NCBI GenBank assembly: GCA_035627615.1
Contig: DASPLL010000047.1
Span: 1 to 64,000 of the forward strand
Source of the DNA: BRH-c25 sp035627615
GTDB taxonomy: Bacteria > Bacillota > Clostridia > Lutisporales > Lutisporaceae
DNA length: 64,000 bases
Direction: 5' to 3'
Part shown: positions 62,154 through 64,000 of the stretch, piece after piece
Layout: the number at the start of each line of letters is the position of its first letter
Numbering within the stretch: position 1 is the stretch's first letter
The notes under the pieces: generated by a model
Database searches by the model: none
What the model saw: the letters and a program-made list of their open reading frames with translations, nothing else
What the model was told of the DNA's origin: nothing
Made by a program: the position numbers and the translations under genes

Positions 62154-62177
62154 ACTACTCATCATGTGATGAGCAGT
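62154..62177. promoter_or_regulatory. Palindromic operator, oxidoreductase side
   Basis: Imperfect 24-base palindrome (half-sites ACTACTCATCA and TGATGAGCAGT, one mismatch) matching the core of the operator at 61986-62009. Confidence 0.7.
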
Positions 62178-62210
62178 AAGAATATCAGGCCACAGAAAGG
62201 AGTTGCAGCA

Positions 62211-63401
62211 ATGCATAGAGTATTTGATGCAGTTGTCATTGGCGGTGGTATCATTGGGCTGTCTTCGGCATATTACCTGTTGAAAAGCGGCAAGAGGGTG
62301 CTTCTGATAGAAAAAGAACAATTTGGGGCAGGTGCTTCAGGTGCATGTGACGATATGATACTGTTACAGTCGAAAAAGCCGGGAATTTCCCTGGAGCTCG
62401 CGCTGGAAAGCATAGAAATGTACAGAACACTGTCTGAAGAACTGGAAACCGATGTTGAGTTCGAGTCAAGGGGTGGAATGATACTCATTGAGAATGCAGA
62501 GCAGCTTGCCGTTATGGAAGAGTTTGCAGAGCAGCAAAGGAAATACGGACTGGATGTAGGCATAATTGACAAGGATGAAGTGATGAAACGGCAGCCCCAT
62601 GTAAGAAAGGGTATTATTGCTTCAACATACAGCAATAAGGATTCCCAGGTGAATCCCCTGAAGGTCATGAGGGGATATCTGAGAAAGAGCAGCGGGATGG
62701 GCCTGGTTAGCATTAAAGGAGTTGCATTAAAGGAAATAAGTCCTCATAGGGATTTTTGGAGAATAGATTTTGAAAACGGAGAGACCGTTGAAACTGAACG
62801 GATTGTTAATGCAGCAGGTGCCTGGGCCCCGCAAATCGGGAAAATGGTTGGTGTAGATATTCCGATCATACCCAAAAAGGGGCAGATCGCTGTGACGGAA
62901 CAAATCCCGCCCATAGGGGAGACAAATGTATGGAGTGCGGAATATATCGTTTCCAAATTGAAGCCTGAGATGAACATGAAAAAGAATGACATATACAGCA
63001 GGCTGGGAGTTGGTTTTGCATTTTCACAGACTACAGACGGCAATTACCTTATTGGAAGCACAAGAGAGAATGCAGGCTTTGACAGGGAGACAAACCTGAC
63101 GGCATTGAATATCCTGGTCAAGCAAGCTGTAGTTTTTTTCCCCGTTATGAAAAATGTAAATATAATAAGGAGCTTTGCAGGGCTTCGCCCCGCATCCGAG
63201 GACGGAAAGCCGATAATCGGGGAGGTAGAAAACAGGAAGGGCTTCTACATTGCTTCTGGTCATGAAGGGGATGGAATTGCACTTGCTCCAATAACAGGAA
63301 AGCTGATCAGTGATATGATCGGCGGTACTCATATACCGTACAATATGGAGGAATTGAATATTAGGAGGTTTGGACAGAGAAGCGAGGTGAGTATCGTATA
63401 A
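62211..63401 (+). CDS. FAD-dependent amine/D-amino-acid oxidoreductase (DAO family)
   Basis: A 396-residue flavoprotein of the glycine oxidase/DAO family. VVIGGGIIGLSSAYYLLKSG and LIEKEQFGAGASGAC bind FAD; the C-terminal FAGLRPASEDGKPIIGEV and GHEGDGIALAPITGKL complete the site. Close family types include D-hydroxyproline and sarcosine/proline-type dehydrogenases; the substrate is not determined. The start at 62211 follows AGAAAGGAG; an in-frame ATG at 62166 lies inside the operator. The downstream symporter is probably its substrate importer. Confidence 0.88.
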   Translation: MHRVFDAVVIGGGIIGLSSAYYLLKSGKRVLLIEKEQFGAGASGACDDMILLQSKKPGISLELALESIEMYRTLSEELETDVEFESRGGMILIENAEQLAVMEEFAEQQRKYGLDVGIIDKDEVMKRQPHVRKGIIASTYSNKDSQVNPLKVMRGYLRKSSGMGLVSIKGVALKEISPHRDFWRIDFENGETVETERIVNAAGAWAPQIGKMVGVDIPIIPKKGQIAVTEQIPPIGETNVWSAEYIVSKLKPEMNMKKNDIYSRLGVGFAFSQTTDGNYLIGSTRENAGFDRETNLTALNILVKQAVVFFPVMKNVNIIRSFAGLRPASEDGKPIIGEVENRKGFYIASGHEGDGIALAPITGKLISDMIGGTHIPYNMEELNIRRFGQRSEVSIV

Positions 63402-63438
63402 TGTTCAAAGCTCTAATATAAATAAAGGAGGATTGCAA

Positions 63439-64000
63439 ATGAGCATAGGTTCAATGTTGTGGCTGATTACAATCGTAATGTGTGGTGCGTTCCTTTACAT
63501 TTCATGGAGGGTCAAGGACCAGGCGAACATGAGCTTTTCCAATTATGCTATAGGCGGGAAGAGCTTCCCCATGTATTTGATTTTCTTCACACAGTTCGCA
63601 ACTATTATGGGTGTTGGTAACTTTATCGGTCATGCGGGCAAGGGGTACGCGCAAGGGCTTCCATGGATGGCTTTCGTACTTGGCGAACAGGGGTCAAAAA
63701 TTATTTTCGCATTATTTATTGCAGGATTGGCAGGACGTTTTACTTATAATACATTCCCGGAAATGATTGATGACTTGATTTCAAGGGACAAAGTGACAAG
63801 AGCATTGGCCGGGTTACTGGCGTCAATGATTATGATAGCATGGGTAGGCGGTCAGGGCAAAGCTTTTGGAAACATATTCAATATTGCTACCGGAGCAGAT
63901 CCGGTACCGATCATTCTATTGTTCTCTTTAGTATTTATTGTATATACAACCTTGGGCGGAATATATTCGGTTGTATGGACCGACCTGGCCCAGGGACTCA
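63439..64000 (+). CDS. Sodium:solute symporter (SSS family), partial
   Basis: The first 187 codons of an SSS-family transporter; the gene runs off the window end. The N-terminus is hydrophobic with NYAIGGKSFPMYLIFFTQFA and GVGNFIGHAGKGYAQG. TTLGGIYSVVWTDLAQG near the edge is the family signature. It couples solute uptake to a sodium gradient. AAAGGAGG precedes the ATG. It lies 37 bases after the oxidoreductase gene, so the two are likely co-transcribed. Relatives carry proline, pantothenate or amino acids. Confidence 0.9.
   Translation, partial: MSIGSMLWLITIVMCGAFLYISWRVKDQANMSFSNYAIGGKSFPMYLIFFTQFATIMGVGNFIGHAGKGYAQGLPWMAFVLGEQGSKIIFALFIAGLAGRFTYNTFPEMIDDLISRDKVTRALAGLLASMIMIAWVGGQGKAFGNIFNIATGADPVPIILLFSLVFIVYTTLGGIYSVVWTDLAQGL

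Overview
The window comes from a low-to-mid GC, Gram-positive, anaerobic member of the Clostridia (Bacillota). This is inferred from strong GGAGG ribosome-binding sites, clostridial protein families (reverse rubrerythrin, NuoE/NuoF-type flavin oxidoreductases, a clostridial-type eut locus, SLH surface proteins, an FMN riboswitch ahead of an ECF transporter) and a glycyl radical enzyme pair. No rRNA, tRNA, CRISPR array or complete transposon was recognised, so the genus is not called.

Layout. 0-5 kb: a nested inverted-repeat element, a small protein-kinase-like gene, a DUF346/PLL-type repeat protein and a chemotaxis receptor. 5-12 kb: a YjjI/YjjW glycyl radical enzyme and activase, a PHP phosphatase, an FtsH-like membrane protease with a membrane partner, a DUF378 protein and the first of two EamA transporters; two copies of a 108-bp two-hairpin repeat lie at 1.1 and 11.0 kb. 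12-19 kb: the second EamA transporter and a three-gene flavin/iron-sulfur operon (NuoE-like, NuoF-like and a 1202-residue fusion of 2Fe-2S, GltD/NfnB-like, ferredoxin and degenerate molybdopterin modules), most like a Stn-type electron-bifurcating transhydrogenase. 19-37 kb: topoisomerase III, a MalT/LuxR-type regulator, a DUF2442 protein, a 3701-residue S-layer-anchored protein, and a small oxygen-defence group (reverse rubrerythrin, bacteriohemerythrin, FMN-binding lipoprotein).

37.6-55.3 kb is the centrepiece: an ethanolamine-utilisation (EUT) bacterial microcompartment locus of 21 co-directional genes, eutS-eutP-eutV-eutW-eutA-eutB1-eutB2-eutC-eutL-(BMC+Rho_N-like)-eutE-eutM-eutT-pduL-eutJ-(eut hypothetical)-eutN-pduS-pduT-eutH-eutQ. 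EutH imports ethanolamine; EutBC with adenosylcobalamin (made by EutT, repaired by EutA) yields acetaldehyde and ammonia; EutE makes acetyl-CoA; PduL makes acetyl-phosphate. EutW/EutV control it, and I can see EutV-type hairpins that overlap intrinsic terminators before eutS and eutA. Three things are unusual: two tandem eutB genes, the second with Ala in place of active-site Asp362; no eutG alcohol dehydrogenase but a PduS/PduT redox pair; and a shell protein with a nucleic-acid-binding-like tail.

55.3-64 kb: a palindromic repeat element, an FMN-riboswitch-controlled riboflavin transporter, a nitronate monooxygenase, an MFS transporter and a DegV protein. Last come aspartokinase and aspartate-semialdehyde dehydrogenase genes, divergent from an FAD amine/amino-acid oxidase and a sodium:solute symporter (cut by the window edge). 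The two divergent promoters carry matching palindromic operators, so the four genes probably form one regulon.
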